Of a stretch of 64,000 bases of DNA, positions 33,960 through 46,136 are shown one piece after another. The DNA is taken from NCBI RefSeq assembly GCF_021869535.1, contig NW_026262581.1, positions 73,685,955 through 73,749,954 of the forward strand. The letters run 5' to 3'. Source of the DNA: Mytilus californianus (Eukaryota; Mollusca; Bivalvia; Mytilida; Mytilidae). The notes beneath the pieces are model-generated. The model saw only the letters and a program-made list of their open reading frames with translations, was not told the origin of the DNA and searched no databases. The position numbers and the translations under genes were made by a program. Each line of letters starts with the position of its first letter. The stretch's first letter is position 1.

Positions 33960-34695
33960 GAATAAATTTTACTAGAACGGCTAGCTATCCCATGGACAGT
34001 TAGTTTACGTACTTACCAAGTAAATTATACTATGAGTGCATGCAAGACAATAAAAGAGAGAGGGTTCAATACTCATGAAACTACTTTATAATTAAATAGA
34101 ATAACAAGGGACATGGGGTATCCATTATGACACAAAATTAGTACATGCACAGCAAAAACACAAAAAAAGCAATGGAACAGCGCTTTTATTGCTGTTCTCC
34201 ATCTCAAAGTCACAGTGAGGCCTTCAACACGGAACAAAAAGACTCTCACCTCATTGCAAGGTTAATAAGGCCCTTAGTACCTGTTTGAGCGGAATTCTTT
34301 CCAAAATCATTCGGGTAGACTTTGTAAGATGTCACACCACCAAATGGGGCCCAGTCAAAAAGAACATACTGGAAAGTAGTACATATTTAAAACAAAATAG
34401 TTCCTACGCATAGGTGTAAATATCAAAATACTAGTATGTAGAATATATTTTGAAATTTAGGTATCAAATGAAATGTGAAGAACTAGTGATCCTTGTAAAA
34501 CACCCTTTGTCTGACAATTTTAAATAATACAAAAATGTATTATTATGCTCAGATGATAATATGTCTACTCGAAGTCTTAATTTTTGTTCTTCTCAATTTC
34601 TGTGTTTTTCTCTTAGTCATGGTCTTAACTACCTTATTTATTGATCGATTTGCAACTGTTCGATTTTAATTTCAAACTTTTACATTTGGTCATAG
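33960..34695. other. no recognisable gene
   Basis: No ORF or named repeat. Confidence 0.35.
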
Positions 34696-34699
34696 TTTA

Positions 34700-35090
34700 G
34701 GTTAGTAGAATTTACATTTACTGATGGTTAATGACTTTGGTGGTGCTTTATGGTAAGATAATTTATATGTATGGAGGGTTAATGACTTTGGTGCGTTTTA
34801 TGGTTAGAGAATTTACATGTACTAACGGTTAATGATTTTGGTGGTGTTTTATGGTAAGAAAATTTACATGTACTGACGGTTAATGACTTTGGTGGTGTTT
34901 TATGGTAAGAGAATTTACATGTACTGACGGTTAATGACTTTGGTGGTGTTTTATGGTAAGAGAATTTACATGTACTGACGGTTAATGACTTTGGTGGTGT
35001 TTTATGGTAACAGAATTTACATGTACTGACGGTTAATGACTTTGGTGGTGTTTTATGGTAAGAGAATTTACGTGTACGGAGGGTTAATGA
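34700..35090. repeat. 51-bp minisatellite, about 7.5 copies
   Basis: The unit is AATTTACATGTACTGACGG, then TTAATGACTTTGGTGGTG and TTTTATGGTAAGAG, 51 bp. The central copies are nearly identical and the outer ones diverged. The period is a multiple of three, but each unit carries stops (TTAATG..TAAGAG) in several frames, and the 69-codon ORF starting at 35036 only borrows its first part. Each unit holds a splice-donor-like TGGTAAGAG. Confidence 0.95.
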
Positions 35091-35189
35091 TTTTGAAACA
35101 TAATTTAAAGCATTTTTTCTATCTAACCCTTATAAATTTAATTGAGCTTTTTATATTAAAAATCATTGAGAAAAAATATATATATAAAA

Positions 35190-35265
35190 GAGAGGCGGAA
35201 GATAGCAAAGGGACATGCAAACTCAAAAGTCGAAAAACAAACTGACAACGCCACGCGATGGCTAT
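35190..35265 (-). repeat. PLE family-3 3' terminus next to a TA microsatellite
   Basis: AGAGAGGCGGAAGATAGCAA, then AGGGACATGCAAACTC, follows directly on ATATATATATA (35178-35188). Only about 75 bp of the element remain. Confidence 0.65.
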
Positions 35266-35269
35266 ATAA

Positions 35270-36600
35270 TGACAATTCTAGAGTATAGAAATGTAACACT
35301 CACCTCCTTCTAAACAAAGCTGTTTTAGAAAGAATAGGGAAGTTAAGATGTTTGTGGTTATGTTCAAAGAGTATGATAATATTCTTGTTAAAAGGGATAG
35401 GATTGGGAGCCTTTGTGATGTCGTTTTTTCCGGTTAGTTCCCATCTCTCCAGAAGATGGAGTTTTATTTATATAGTAATTTCTTCACGAAGCAGTCCCCT
35501 TGGTTCTAAGTAACTAACCACAAATCCGTATACTAAATCAATCTCTACATATGTTAATACTGCCTGTATACGTTTTCAAATCATCATGCACCACTTCAGT
35601 TTTGAATGGAAATTTTACTCGTTTACCCCTCTGTGGTTTTTCTGTAACTTCATACAGAAGTTTCTTGTCAAAGGAATTGATTGCCTTTTAATAGAACAGG
35701 GTTGTATCATTGATAAGCAATTAAATTCCATTAAGAATTACCACAAAGCGAGAAGGCATATGCAAAAAACTACCTACAACGTCGTATTTATTACCGTCAA
35801 AGAAATAGCAAAGTTAAAAGCTTGGTTCGCTTTAAAATTTGTAAAATTCCAATCCCATATGGATGTGAATACAGCTTCTCTGAAATTGGTGATCAAAAAC
35901 ATTTTTTGTTTTCGCTACATAAATTATTCCTTTAGAGTGATTGTTATACATTTATCGCCCTATTTTTTCAATATATTTTCCAGTAATTTTATGAATTGCG
36001 TCACATATGAGCAATAGGTTGTTGTTCAAAAGAAATTATTTACTAATTTGAGTAATTCAGAACCTGTGAGAATTCATGCCTGAATTGTATTTGTTAGTAA
36101 TTTTATTTATGAACCCGATTTAATTTTCCGCTTTTTGATTTCTCAATTTGTAATTGCAAATAAATTATGATTTTGTCTTGTAACTTTACCTTCCTAAACT
36201 ATAATATTAATTATAATTGTTCAATAAGTTATGAAACTGAAACAGAATGACGCAGCACCATGAACCGTGCAACAGATATTATACAGGCTGAAGAAATTTG
36301 TTAAGTTTTTATTGTCCCCTTAATGTGTAATAAACTGTCGTGTTGTCTTTTCTAAATTAATAATACATTGACTAACAAAATATCAAAGTAAGAAGTGATG
36401 TCCATTTATCAACAGGATCATTCTACATACTTTCTATGTCATAACAGCTACACTATAATAAACTTGTTAATGAAGACGCTTGCTCAAGTATGCGCTTTAG
36501 TAAATACTGATGATTGTTATGTACAAGACGTCGTAGTTTATTACTTTGAATTTGAAATTAAATAGACAGTAAATAACAGAACATTCAGTATAATAAATTA
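35270..36600. other. no confident gene; one unrecognised 143-codon ORF
   Basis: An ATG-started ORF runs 35586-36017 on +. Its product is Phe/Ile/Lys-rich, lacks recognisable motifs and lies in AT-rich DNA, so chance is a real possibility. Nothing else is recognised. Confidence 0.3.
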
Positions 36601-36603
36601 ATT

Positions 36604-36734
36604 AACACATATCTGAGAGGGTGTTAGAGCAGATTTTTACCCCTCGAAAAGACATTTTCAACCTTGGCTTCGCCTCAGTTGACAATGTTTTCTCTGGGTA
36701 ACGATCTGCTCTATCACCCTCTCAGCTATGTGTT
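36604..36734. repeat. 131-bp imperfect palindrome (foldback)
   Basis: Outer arms 36604-36642 and 36696-36734 are reverse complements with about 4 mismatches in 39 (AACACATATCTGAGAGGGTG at the left). Inner arms (GAAAAGACATTTTCAAC against GTTGACAATGTTTTCTC) extend the pairing to a short loop around CTTGGCTTCGCCTCA. The whole could fold into one long hairpin. Confidence 0.9.
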
Positions 36735-36739
36735 ATTTA

Positions 36740-39700
36740 TATAATGTCCATCGGCTTGGGGTTATTAAGGCATTCGGAAAAAAGTAACTTAAACTTGAGG
36801 TATTTTTGTAACTTTCCCTTAATTTACATTTGCCTTTTATTGTTATGCAGTTGTATCTCAAATTTTTCTCTAAGTTAAGAAAAACCTGTTTGGTTATTTT
36901 TTCTATTAGAAAATAAGGTGAATTTTTCGTCTACACATTTTAATTGTTACTTTCGTAAAAATTCTATATGGTCCCAAAGATCAGAGTTAAAGAGTTGTCG
37001 CCGATAAGTTTTTAAAAGAGATCGGCAAAAGTTTCATTGCAATCCATCCCATATTTAAGTTTGAGTTGCGGATACAATTTTTTGACGGACGCGCTGGGCT
37101 GACTTACCGTGGCCGTTGTTGATAGTATAGTAGTTCGATGAATCAATAAATATTGGTGTTCACAGTAATAATTTGGAAAATAAATAATATACGATGATTA
37201 TAAATTGTATCCATGCCAGCTACCGTGTTTTATCGAGGTTTAGTGTTCAAAAGTTTCAGAGACCAATCAAACATTCATAGTATAGAAAAAAGTTACTTCT
37301 AATTTTTTAATTAATTTTCATTATTATAACCTATTTATGTTAAACATTGTTCGACAAGAAATCGACAATTCCATTTTTGATTTCTTAAGTAAACTTATGT
37401 AATAAATAAATAATTGATGAGCATATGATTTAGCCCAAAAAAGTCACCTCAATTAACTAGTTTATAGTGTGGCTGGTATGACATAACGTATGTAGAACTA
37501 AAAGTATTTTTTTTATTCAATTGCAATGAATGAAAAGATTTAATAATTTTTATGGTTGGTCTGTTTTATATCAGCACTTTCTGTTAATCATCGAGATACA
37601 GGTGTTCTTTTATAGGCAGTTTTAGAAATATCTTCATTATTAATAATCCTTTTACAGGCAATGAATGTCTTTCTGATTCGTCTAAATACCTTTGTTATTG
37701 CGTCTTTAATTGTAATATAAGAAGACAGTAACGTATCTGTAAAAGTTTATGTATTCTTCGTTATTTAATTACCTAATTAAGGGCCTGTTGGTTCTGTCAT
37801 TAATGTGATATTATACAGCATTCCTTGTTTATCATAGTAGTATTTTGGCCACTTACTCAGCATAATTCAATTCTTCAGAATAGTGGAGAAAATATTTTAA
37901 AAGGGGATTTGTTTGTGGTCATGGTGCACTGAAAATGAGTAATTAAGGGGAAAATTGCAATTGTACTTCTTATGCTAGGTTTAATTATACGCGAATTGGT
38001 ATAATATGAAATATCAGAAGTTATTACGGGTATGCTCGTTTATTTCTCTCCCCCTTCACGTAAGAAACTGCATCACTCAATTGGAGACAGTCTTTTTTTC
38101 TAATTTTGAAACGCAAGACATGCATGCGTATCTATATGTATTCTGAACATATATATTGACGGACTTTAACGCAACACATATTTTGTTGATATTATTTTAT
38201 CAAATCAAGATTAAATCAATAATCTAATATATTATTGCTATTCCTGTTTAACTCACTTCTTTCTGTTTAGAAGACTTCAATATCTTACCCGAGATATTAT
38301 GCATACCGGATTATTTATGTCGTACGAATTTCTTGACGCTAGATTTGAAACTCATACATGATTTTTTCAGGGATTTTCTTCGTGAAACACATCTTTGAAT
38401 CCTTACTCACACCTTAATCAGAAACAGAGCAATGAAAGATTGAATCAAGTCATAAGAATTGCTGAATTCAGGAATATATAACGTGATGTTGCTAGATACT
38501 TTAAGTGCTGACAACAACGGTACGGGCAGATGGGATTTGTAAATGAACAACCAAAAGCAGGTTAACCTGTAAATACAAAACCACGCCAACGAGAGACATT
38601 TTCGACTGCAATGCCAACTGTTAACTAAGTCACCGGGTGTCATGGCAGACAATTCACGCCAAACATGTTTTCCGTATGCTGAAATTCTGCAAAATTCCCT
38701 GCAGAAAATCATTTTAAGGTTTACAGTTTATCTGCCTATATCTATAAACCTCATAAATGCCAAAACAGACTGCAATGATCGAGGCAGATGCGTAATCCGC
38801 AGGGACAAAACTGAACTCAAAACATCCCCACAGAACTGGCTGACTTCTCTGTCATTCATTTAGGCGTTGTATACCACCAGTCGTTACCTTCAACGGTAGA
38901 CACATCCATTAATAAAGAAAAACCAGGATTCCAATGCATACCACATGATTTAAACATTCGACGTGACGTAATCAATTCAACTTTGGAACTGCAAACTTTA
39001 TATTAAGATGATTTAGTAATGACTGAAATTTATGTTTATATATGTGCTTTACATGTATTACATATTTCAAAATGAAAATTGAAAAAAAAACATAATGTTG
39101 CGTTATGAAAGTCAGTACATGTAGCTTTTTTGAGAGGGAAAAATAATGACTTCTCCTTCCATAAGAGAGTAGGGAGAAGTGGTTTCCGTCTTGAAGAAGT
39201 GAAATTCCATTACCGTTTGGGCTGCGTTGTCTGTTCATGCTTATCTATGACATATTATTTGAGGAAATTGTTTTATATACTGTATATACTAAAAACCATT
39301 AAAAAACATAGTATTTACAATAAAGTTGTTATTTATTCAGTCATATCATTTGTACTGTCAGTTTTAATTTAAGTTTAAATAAAAGGTTTCACTTGTATAA
39401 GACATGCGTCAAGAACTTATATTTTAAAGTTTAGAAAAAAAGTTACTCCCAGTTTGTATCTGATGACTTGTTTTCTTTTTTTTTTTATCAAGAACTGTAC
39501 GAGAATGATTGGGCAATTTAGTTTATGATCTCCACTTGATATAATTTTGTAAAACATTATTGAATGTCAGGACATCATGTCAGTTGTAGGTTGAGTTTCT
39601 AATGAATGATTGAAAATTATGTGTGCATGTAAATAAAGAAATTTGTCAATCACAATGCATTTTTTAATAAAAAAAAATATCTCTCTTATGATAATGAGTT

Positions 39701-39990
39701 GACCGTGGAAACAAAACAATCTACAGTCAAACTCAAACAGTCGTTCGGTTTCCAGTTTAAACTGTTTTTAACTGTTATGTCTCCCCCTCCCCCTCCCCGA
39801 CCGGTCACACCAAACTCGAAAAATGTAGCCGAAAGGCTTAAACTGGGTGAAACGGAAAAGACGTAGTAGCATCTTTTTACGGTATGTTTACGAACTTCAT
39901 GGACGGGTTTGGTCGAGAATTGTGCTCCATAACTTTGAGCCTGCTCCAAATTTTCGGGCGACCATTTCGTCCTGCAATTAGACGGAGTGG
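36740..39990. other. no recognisable gene
   Basis: ORFs of up to about 100 codons on both strands near 38.4-38.9 kb show no motif. A C-rich run, CTCCCCCTCCCCCTCCCCGA, lies at 39781-39800. No repeat family recognised. Confidence 0.35.
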
Positions 39991-39998
39991 CAACGTAC

Positions 39999-40616
39999 TT
40001 AAGGGCATACGATACAGTTTTGATCCCATATTGAAATTTTGATGAAAATTTGCATATAGGATATTTGTTACCTGATTAAATCAAATATGTAATAAAAAAT
40101 ATACCATCATGTGCTAATTTTTGAGTAAATTGAGGTTGAAATTTCAGATATTTCCTCAAAATTCGGATTTGTGGACGTATTTTTCCTTTCGACAGAAATA
40201 CATCACTTTTTTGTTTTAAAAGATAAACACAAGCTGTTTTTTGTTAAATTATTTGTAATTTCTTTTTTATATAAATGTTCTATAAATTTGTACATTTTAT
40301 TTTTATAATTAACTCATATCTATCAAATGTTCATGAATGTAGACAAATAATGTCATTTTTTGCTGTATATTTATCAAATTAAAAAAAAATTGCACTATTG
40401 ACTTATTCATGAAGATTGGTACACATAATCTTCATACGTAATCAAACCAAATGACACTTTAAAAAAGAGGGGTCCATGAACTCGAATCAGTTTGAATGAT
40501 AAAAATCAGTCAAAAACTGCATCTTTTCCCGATAAGTCACAGTTTGACGTCGCGAAAATAACAATTTACGTTAGCAACGTCATTACCTCCCCTGTAACTG
40601 TATCGTATGCCCTTAA
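39999..40616. mobile_element. MITE with TTAA ends, 618 bp
   Basis: Perfect inverted ends: TTAAGGGCATACGATACAG at the left, and at the right the reverse complement, CTGTATCGTATGCCCTTAA. Each end begins at a TTAA (39999-40002 and 40613-40616), as for piggyBac-type insertion. The interior is AT-rich and has no transposase. The ORF at 40492-40689 crosses the right border and is fortuitous. Confidence 0.9.
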
Positions 40617-40619
40617 AAC

Positions 40620-42725
40620 GAGATGGACTCACTACGAACATAATTGCCGTATTTGGAACGTACTAGGGATGTGCTTAGACGTGGTGTGATCGTGCGTAAA
40701 GTGGATGTACGTGGGCATACAGACCGAGTCCGTTTGTAGCACGCTCATCCCGTTGACACGTACAGAGATCCAACTCGACCTCATTATGTCCTTAGTGCAT
40801 TTTTATTCCATCTTAGGTTCATCATTTGTTAAATCCAAGGATGTTCAAAGTCGCCGATGTATTTATTTCATTTAATCATCGACAGTATTATTTCGTGGTC
40901 GTTTCGAAAATCTCGATTTGTCAGTCGCCATTTTTGTCAGTTTGTGTCAGTATAGCTGTTTGTAATACTATATCTCAAAATGTAGCTAATTGAAATTTGC
41001 AGTGATTCAGTTTTACATGAACTGCAAATATGCATGATAAAGTTCTAAAATATTAAAACTTTTCTCGACAAACTACATTTTAATGATCTGAAAGATACGC
41101 GTTCTGCGTGTGTGACGACATCATACCATGGTCGCGTTTTGCCTGTCGTTCACCACAGCAAAAGAACAAATCGGGAAGGTGTCGTCTTGTATTTTAATTT
41201 TTAAAAATAATGACATACGAATAAGTTAACACTTATTATAGGCCGATTATCACAAAAATCGGAAAAATAGAGACCTACTAAGAACTACAAAATACTAATT
41301 TATGTTTATCAAGTATAGCTAATTGGAAGGTATACATGCAGAACTATTTTCACCAAAGATACGAATAGTGCTTATGTTTCCAACAAAGCACAAGTTTAAA
41401 AACAACCTCATTAAAATATTTCAGCCGTAAAAATACAAGTTCTATCAGTTCACAATACAAAGTCAAGAGGTACAAAATAATAACAAATTTGTTAATAAGT
41501 AATTAATTGAAGATGGTTTATACACAGAATTGGTAATGACAATACCCGGAACAGGGGATTGTTAAGTCATTAATGTGCGGCTGATTGCATTGATTCGATA
41601 CACATAATGACTCAGTTATAAAAAATCAGTTATTTAATATTTGTTTACTAAATGACCATCTCACTGTACCGAATCAAGCTTGCTGATATTGAGATAAAAA
41701 TGATAATACTAGTTGATACATTCTCTCAAAGTATGTTAAATCATTTAAAATACTCCTATTATATTTTGACCTATTAGGTGAAATGAATTTAAACATCTGC
41801 TGTTATTGCGTTAAACTGCTATACAAAAATAAATGGCAACCATGCACTATGACACTACAATCAACAACTTAAAATAGTTTAAATATAAATAAATGTTGCG
41901 TATTAATTAACGATCCTGCAACTCAATACACAGATAATCAAATTGAATATCAATTCATATATTACACTAAATCATACTAGAAATATCATAAAACAATATC
42001 TCATCCTTTTATTATTTTATCCTTTTACCGATGTATTGCTTTAATGATGTGCAGAACCATATACAAAGAAGATTATACAGTCCTCTTGGATACATGTCGC
42101 CAAACAGATGAGAATCCACTCTTTCGTCTATGGTTAAAAAAGCAAAGAAGTTTACAACAGTAAGAAATTATCCAGGATTTCTTTTTGTAGTAGCATTGGT
42201 GGCTAAATGAAATATGTACGAATGCGCAAAAGTTATATATAATAGTCTAACAAAAAAAGGTTTCACACTATTATAGAATATGTTCATCAAGTTTTTAGCA
42301 GGCAGTCGGTAAAAATTATAAGGAAGCGTTTTTTTTTTAAACTATTCTTCAGAATAAAATTAGAAATATTTTATTAAAAAAAATGTTTTTGAAACCTTGT
42401 ATATTTTGCACACTATTAAGGTTTAATTTATTCCCTTGGTTTCATATCATTTGTTTGATGTAAATGATTATAGCCTGTATTATTTTTGAACGTTTTTATG
42501 CAATCTTTTAAGGAGTTTAGAAGCTAATATTTTAGAGTCAAGATGGCTATATTCAGTGCTACAAAATCAATTGAGACTGTTAGCTTATCTCAGAGCTTTT
42601 ATTATACGATAATTTTAAAGTTGCTTATAGTAGTATGTTAATTAAGTCCTTAAACATATCTTTTTTTCAGAAATTCAGGATGGCATAGTTTTAAGAAAAT
42701 TATCTTTTGCAAGCGTATGTATATA
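40620..42725. other. no recognisable gene
   Basis: The first 200 bp are GC-richer than the surroundings and hold short arginine-rich frames with stops, perhaps an old repeat that the MITE entered. The rest is plain AT-rich DNA. Confidence 0.3.
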
Positions 42726-42729
42726 AAGA

Positions 42730-43050
42730 TAAGGAAATGTGGTATGATTGCTAGTGAGACAACTATCCACCAAAGTTTAAGTAAAGTGGATGTAAGCAAA
42801 CATAGGCAACCGTACGGCCTTCAACAATGAGAGAAAAACCCATGCCGTATAGTCGGCTTCTAAAGGTCCCTACATGAAAAATGTGAAACTATTCAATTGA
42901 GAAAACTAACGGCCTAATTTATAACAAAACAATTTACGAAAACAAAATATTACAGAAATGAACCAACGACAACCACTAAACTACAGGCTCCTGACATGGA
43001 GTTAGCAGTTTTTGCTCAACATATGGCACCCGTTGTGTTAATTGATTATA
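42730..43050 (-). repeat. family-A PLE tail
   Basis: It starts GGAAATGTGGTATGATTGCT and includes CGTACGGCCTTCAACAATGA, GCCGTATAGTCGGCTTCTA and CAACGACAACCACTAAAC. It is colinear with the other family-A tails, about 300 bp. Confidence 0.75.
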
Positions 43051-43125
43051 CAAGTCAAATACGATGTTTTTTAAGCAGGAGAACAAAAATGTATGCATAT
43101 TCCTGGTTTGTTTGGTTTTTTTTTT

Positions 43126-43166
43126 GTGGGGGGGGGGGGGGGGGAGGAGGGGGGTGGAGGGGTTGG
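43126..43166. repeat. G-run / G-quadruplex-prone tract
   Basis: A run of about 18 G, then AGGAGG, GGGG, TGGAGGGG and TTGG. It has enough G-tracts for a quadruplex on +. The ORF on the other strand is the poly-Pro reading of it and is not a gene. Confidence 0.85.
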
Positions 43167-43169
43167 ATT

Positions 43170-44380
43170 TGGTGACTTAGCTACTGTCTTATTTAGTAGT
43201 TTACTTAACATCTCTTGATATTTATAATGAAATGTATATTTTTGTTTAAATCGACTGGACACTGTAATAAAACTATCAGATTAATGGCATATTGCATTGG
43301 TTTGATTGTCTTAAATAATAGTTAATGCACCATTTTATGTCTTTTGTTCACACCTGTAGTGAGATGATACGGAAAGACCACACATCGTGTCAGGTCATAT
43401 AACTATTTGTTTGACATATAGAATTCTATCGGTTGATCGTCTCTACCGAAACATTGTGAAGCAGTCTATAATTTCTATATCCAGACTTAGGAAAATTACA
43501 CATATACACGTTTAAAGTTTTATACAGTTCATTCGGATTTAAAAAAAAAACACAAGATACATATAGGAGGATTTATAAAACAATAGATAGAAGAAAAACA
43601 AACAATACCAATGTCGAAAATAAGAACCTACGAGCAAAACTCCACCGGCCAGTATCAAGCCAGGCTAATTAGAACTTAGTTTTTTTTCGAATTTTTTGTT
43701 TCTGTTTGTACGTCTAATTTCCTTTTTTTTTATAGTAAAACTTGCATGAATTGTTCATGTTAGCTATTTAAATAGATCTTTCATCCATCGAATAATTCCT
43801 AATTTTACGCAAATTTTTGGTACTGGACTAAATTTAATATTTGACTGTATGAACTGAGAAAAAAGGAGATACCCGTATTTGAAACTATGGTATACAAAAT
43901 AAACTTGAACACATCAGATTTCGCATCAATTATTCTATGATTAACCAGGAATAAGAATAAACATATAACATTAAAGAGGAATGGGAAAAAAAGATATGTT
44001 CGTAATAGAGCCACATTAATCCCAAGAAAGATAATTAATTCAGATAATTTTTTACTAAAACAACCGAAATTAACATATTATGAATACGACAATAACAGAA
44101 AATACTGGAAGAACTTAAATTTATGTAGACTATGATTGGTAAAACATCAGAAATCTGGTGACAATTGAGGTTAGCAGTGATTACTGAGTTATGCAACATA
44201 AAAAAAATCCGGAGACAACTAATGGAAAAATGACTGAATAGAATATAATGTAAGGATGCAATTTGGAACCTTAATTTTTTATAATTTATAAATTTATCAA
44301 CCGAACAATAAGATATGTAAGTTATAAAGCATGTCAGTATCGAAGCACTGACTACTGAATTTATGACACCCTTACGGATT
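43170..44380. other. no recognisable gene
   Basis: AT-rich. ORFs at 43805-44400 on - are hydrophobic, without motifs, and one runs into the TIR element. Confidence 0.35.
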
Positions 44381-45139
44381 TCCAGGGGTCTGTTGTTCAA
44401 CTTGTGATTAAACTAAATTCATATAATTAATTTTAACGAGTCGTTAAAAGTTTAAAATCACATGATTAGTAAATACAATGATTAAATTGCGTTGTTCAAC
44501 TTATTTTAATCATTGTATTTACTAATCACTGTATTAATCTTTAATCATATGATTAAGTTTGGATAGTTAGCAAGTGTTTCCCACAATGCATTGTAAATCA
44601 GGGACTATATAACTTCCCTTTCTGCTTAAGTTATAACATTCTTCTTTTAACCAGTTTTTGGGTGCCAATAATTATTGAATAAATATCTTATAACATGTTC
44701 ATATTTTTTATGGAAACATATTCATATTTTAGATTTCTTTCCAGTTCAAAATGAAATGTGCTTGAATGGAAAAATAATTTCAGCGAATGTAGAAAGTAAT
44801 ATGCATTTGTTTATCATGAAAATGGTTTAGGGTACATTTGGAATAATTAACATTTGCATTTCACTTTAAATTATGACTAGGGCTAGAGTTGTCATTTGTT
44901 TTTCATAAATCTTGGTATCTTAAACCATTGTGGTGACGTCAGCCTATTCATTTACCGTGGATTCTTTTTCTAGAATCAACGCTTCCTAAATCTTCCGCTG
45001 AAATTGACTCACCAAATTATATTCAATTGTTTCCTTTGTGTGCCTAATTTCATTAAGTTTGAATTGGCTAATTTACTGATTTCTGTTCACTAATGGAATT
45101 AATTTAAAAACTTACCTTTAATTTTTGTAATTGTTATAT

Positions 45140-45230
45140 GCCTTCACTGGGAATCGAACCCTTCCTTGAAATATGTTATGTGTGACTGACATCAACACAT
45201 CCACGAAACCTCTCGACTACCAATGGGTTA
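45140..45230 (-). repeat. tRNA-like (SINE-type) segment, minus strand
   Basis: Read on -, an A-box-like TGGTAGTCGAGAGGTTTCG (45222-45204) precedes a perfect B box GGTTCGATTCC (45160-45150), about 45 nt downstream, followed by CAGTGAAGGC. The spacing suits a tRNA of the Leu/Ser (long variable arm) type. No clean acceptor stem or CCA is seen, so it is a tRNA-derived sequence rather than a gene. Confidence 0.6.
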
Positions 45231-45339
45231 CAATATAGATGTCTATTTTATATATTTAAATGAACATCTGATATACATCGGTTCATCGGACACACAGGGC
45301 TTGTACCTTTATATAGAGACAATAGGCAGTCGTATAGTA

Positions 45340-45425
45340 TGAGTTGGTAGCCGCGAGGTTAGCATGGTTAAAATCAATGAGTTAAAGATAGGGATTTGTC
45401 GGTTTAGGTTCGAATCCCTGTATTC
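45340..45425 (+). repeat. tRNA-like (SINE-type) segment, plus strand
   Basis: A-box-like TGGTAGCCGCGAGGTTAGC (45345-45363) and a perfect B box GGTTCGAATCC (45407-45417) lie about 45 nt apart, then CTGTATTCTCTC. It is similar to the minus-strand copy at 45140-45230 in both boxes, so the two form an inverted pair with diverging transcription, 110 bp apart. Confidence 0.6.
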
Positions 45426-45742
45426 TCTCTGTTGTTCCAATTCTTAAGTTACCCTGGTTTTTTTCTAATTTTGCATGTTATAGTGGATATTTTTGTAATA
45501 ATAGCGAGTTTTACCGTTTTTTTTTATTATTATTATTGGCTATTTCACATGTTTAAAACAAAAATTATTACATTTTATTTGTCAATTTTTGTTTTATAAA
45601 TATAGTATGATTTTATCTGTTTTACTACATAATTTTACAAAGGTTTGTTCGTAAATTCCTATGCGAGAAAATCGTGATGTGCCTAGAGTGCTAGAAAAAT
45701 TTCGATAACATACTTATTATATATACTTTATATATGCTTTTT

Positions 45743-45797
45743 GGTCGGGTTGTTGTCTCTTTGACACGTTCCCCATTTCCATTTTCAATTTTATTAG
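45743..45797 (+). repeat. 55-bp stub of the Naiad-like PLE 3' end
   Basis: GGTCGGGTTGTTGTCTCTTT, then GACACGTTCCCCATTTCC and ATTTTCAATTTTA, are almost identical to 59513-59564. It is the minimal 5'-truncated insertion, nested in the CAG-flanked element. Confidence 0.8.
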
Positions 45798-46033
45798 AAT
45801 TATTTCGAATATGTCTTATTTTGTATAAACAGATAATATTCATATGCCTGGTAATATAAAGATCTTTAAAGGTAGAAGTGTTATATTTGTATTTTGTTAA
45901 CCAATTAATTGTGATCTGAGATTTATCAATGCATCGTTGGACACGATAACATGGTTATTTAAACTCACTTACAATACCATCTAATTAAGAAAAGGCTTTA
46001 ATTTTGAAAAGAAATTAACACAATAGTTTAAGT

Positions 46034-46136
46034 TATAGATACAATGGATAAGCGTAGATTCATGAAAAACAAACCATTCGCCCTCCGGGCTCATGGTTTC
46101 TTTTTCAAGAATCCACGCTTATCCATTGTATCTATA
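46034..46136. repeat. 44-bp-arm hairpin with 15-nt loop
   Basis: Arms 46034-46077 (starting TATAGATACAATGGATAAGC) and 46093-46136 are reverse complements with 3 mismatches in 44. The loop is TCGCCCTCCGGGCTC. It could form a long RNA hairpin if transcribed. Confidence 0.92.

Noticed and set aside
35586..36017. 143-codon ATG ORF as a host gene
   Set aside because: Low-complexity hydrophobic composition, no motif, no splice or polyadenylation context that I can defend.
38407..38863. Overlapping 101- and 73-codon ORFs on opposite strands as an exon
   Set aside because: I could not match either translation to a family; overlap on both strands suggests chance. A search would settle it.
43071..43262. 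Proline-rich ORF on -
   Set aside because: It is the translation of the G-run on the other strand.
45140..45425. Two functional tRNA genes
   Set aside because: A and B boxes are good, but I could not close acceptor stems, and both lie inside a transposon; better called tRNA-derived.
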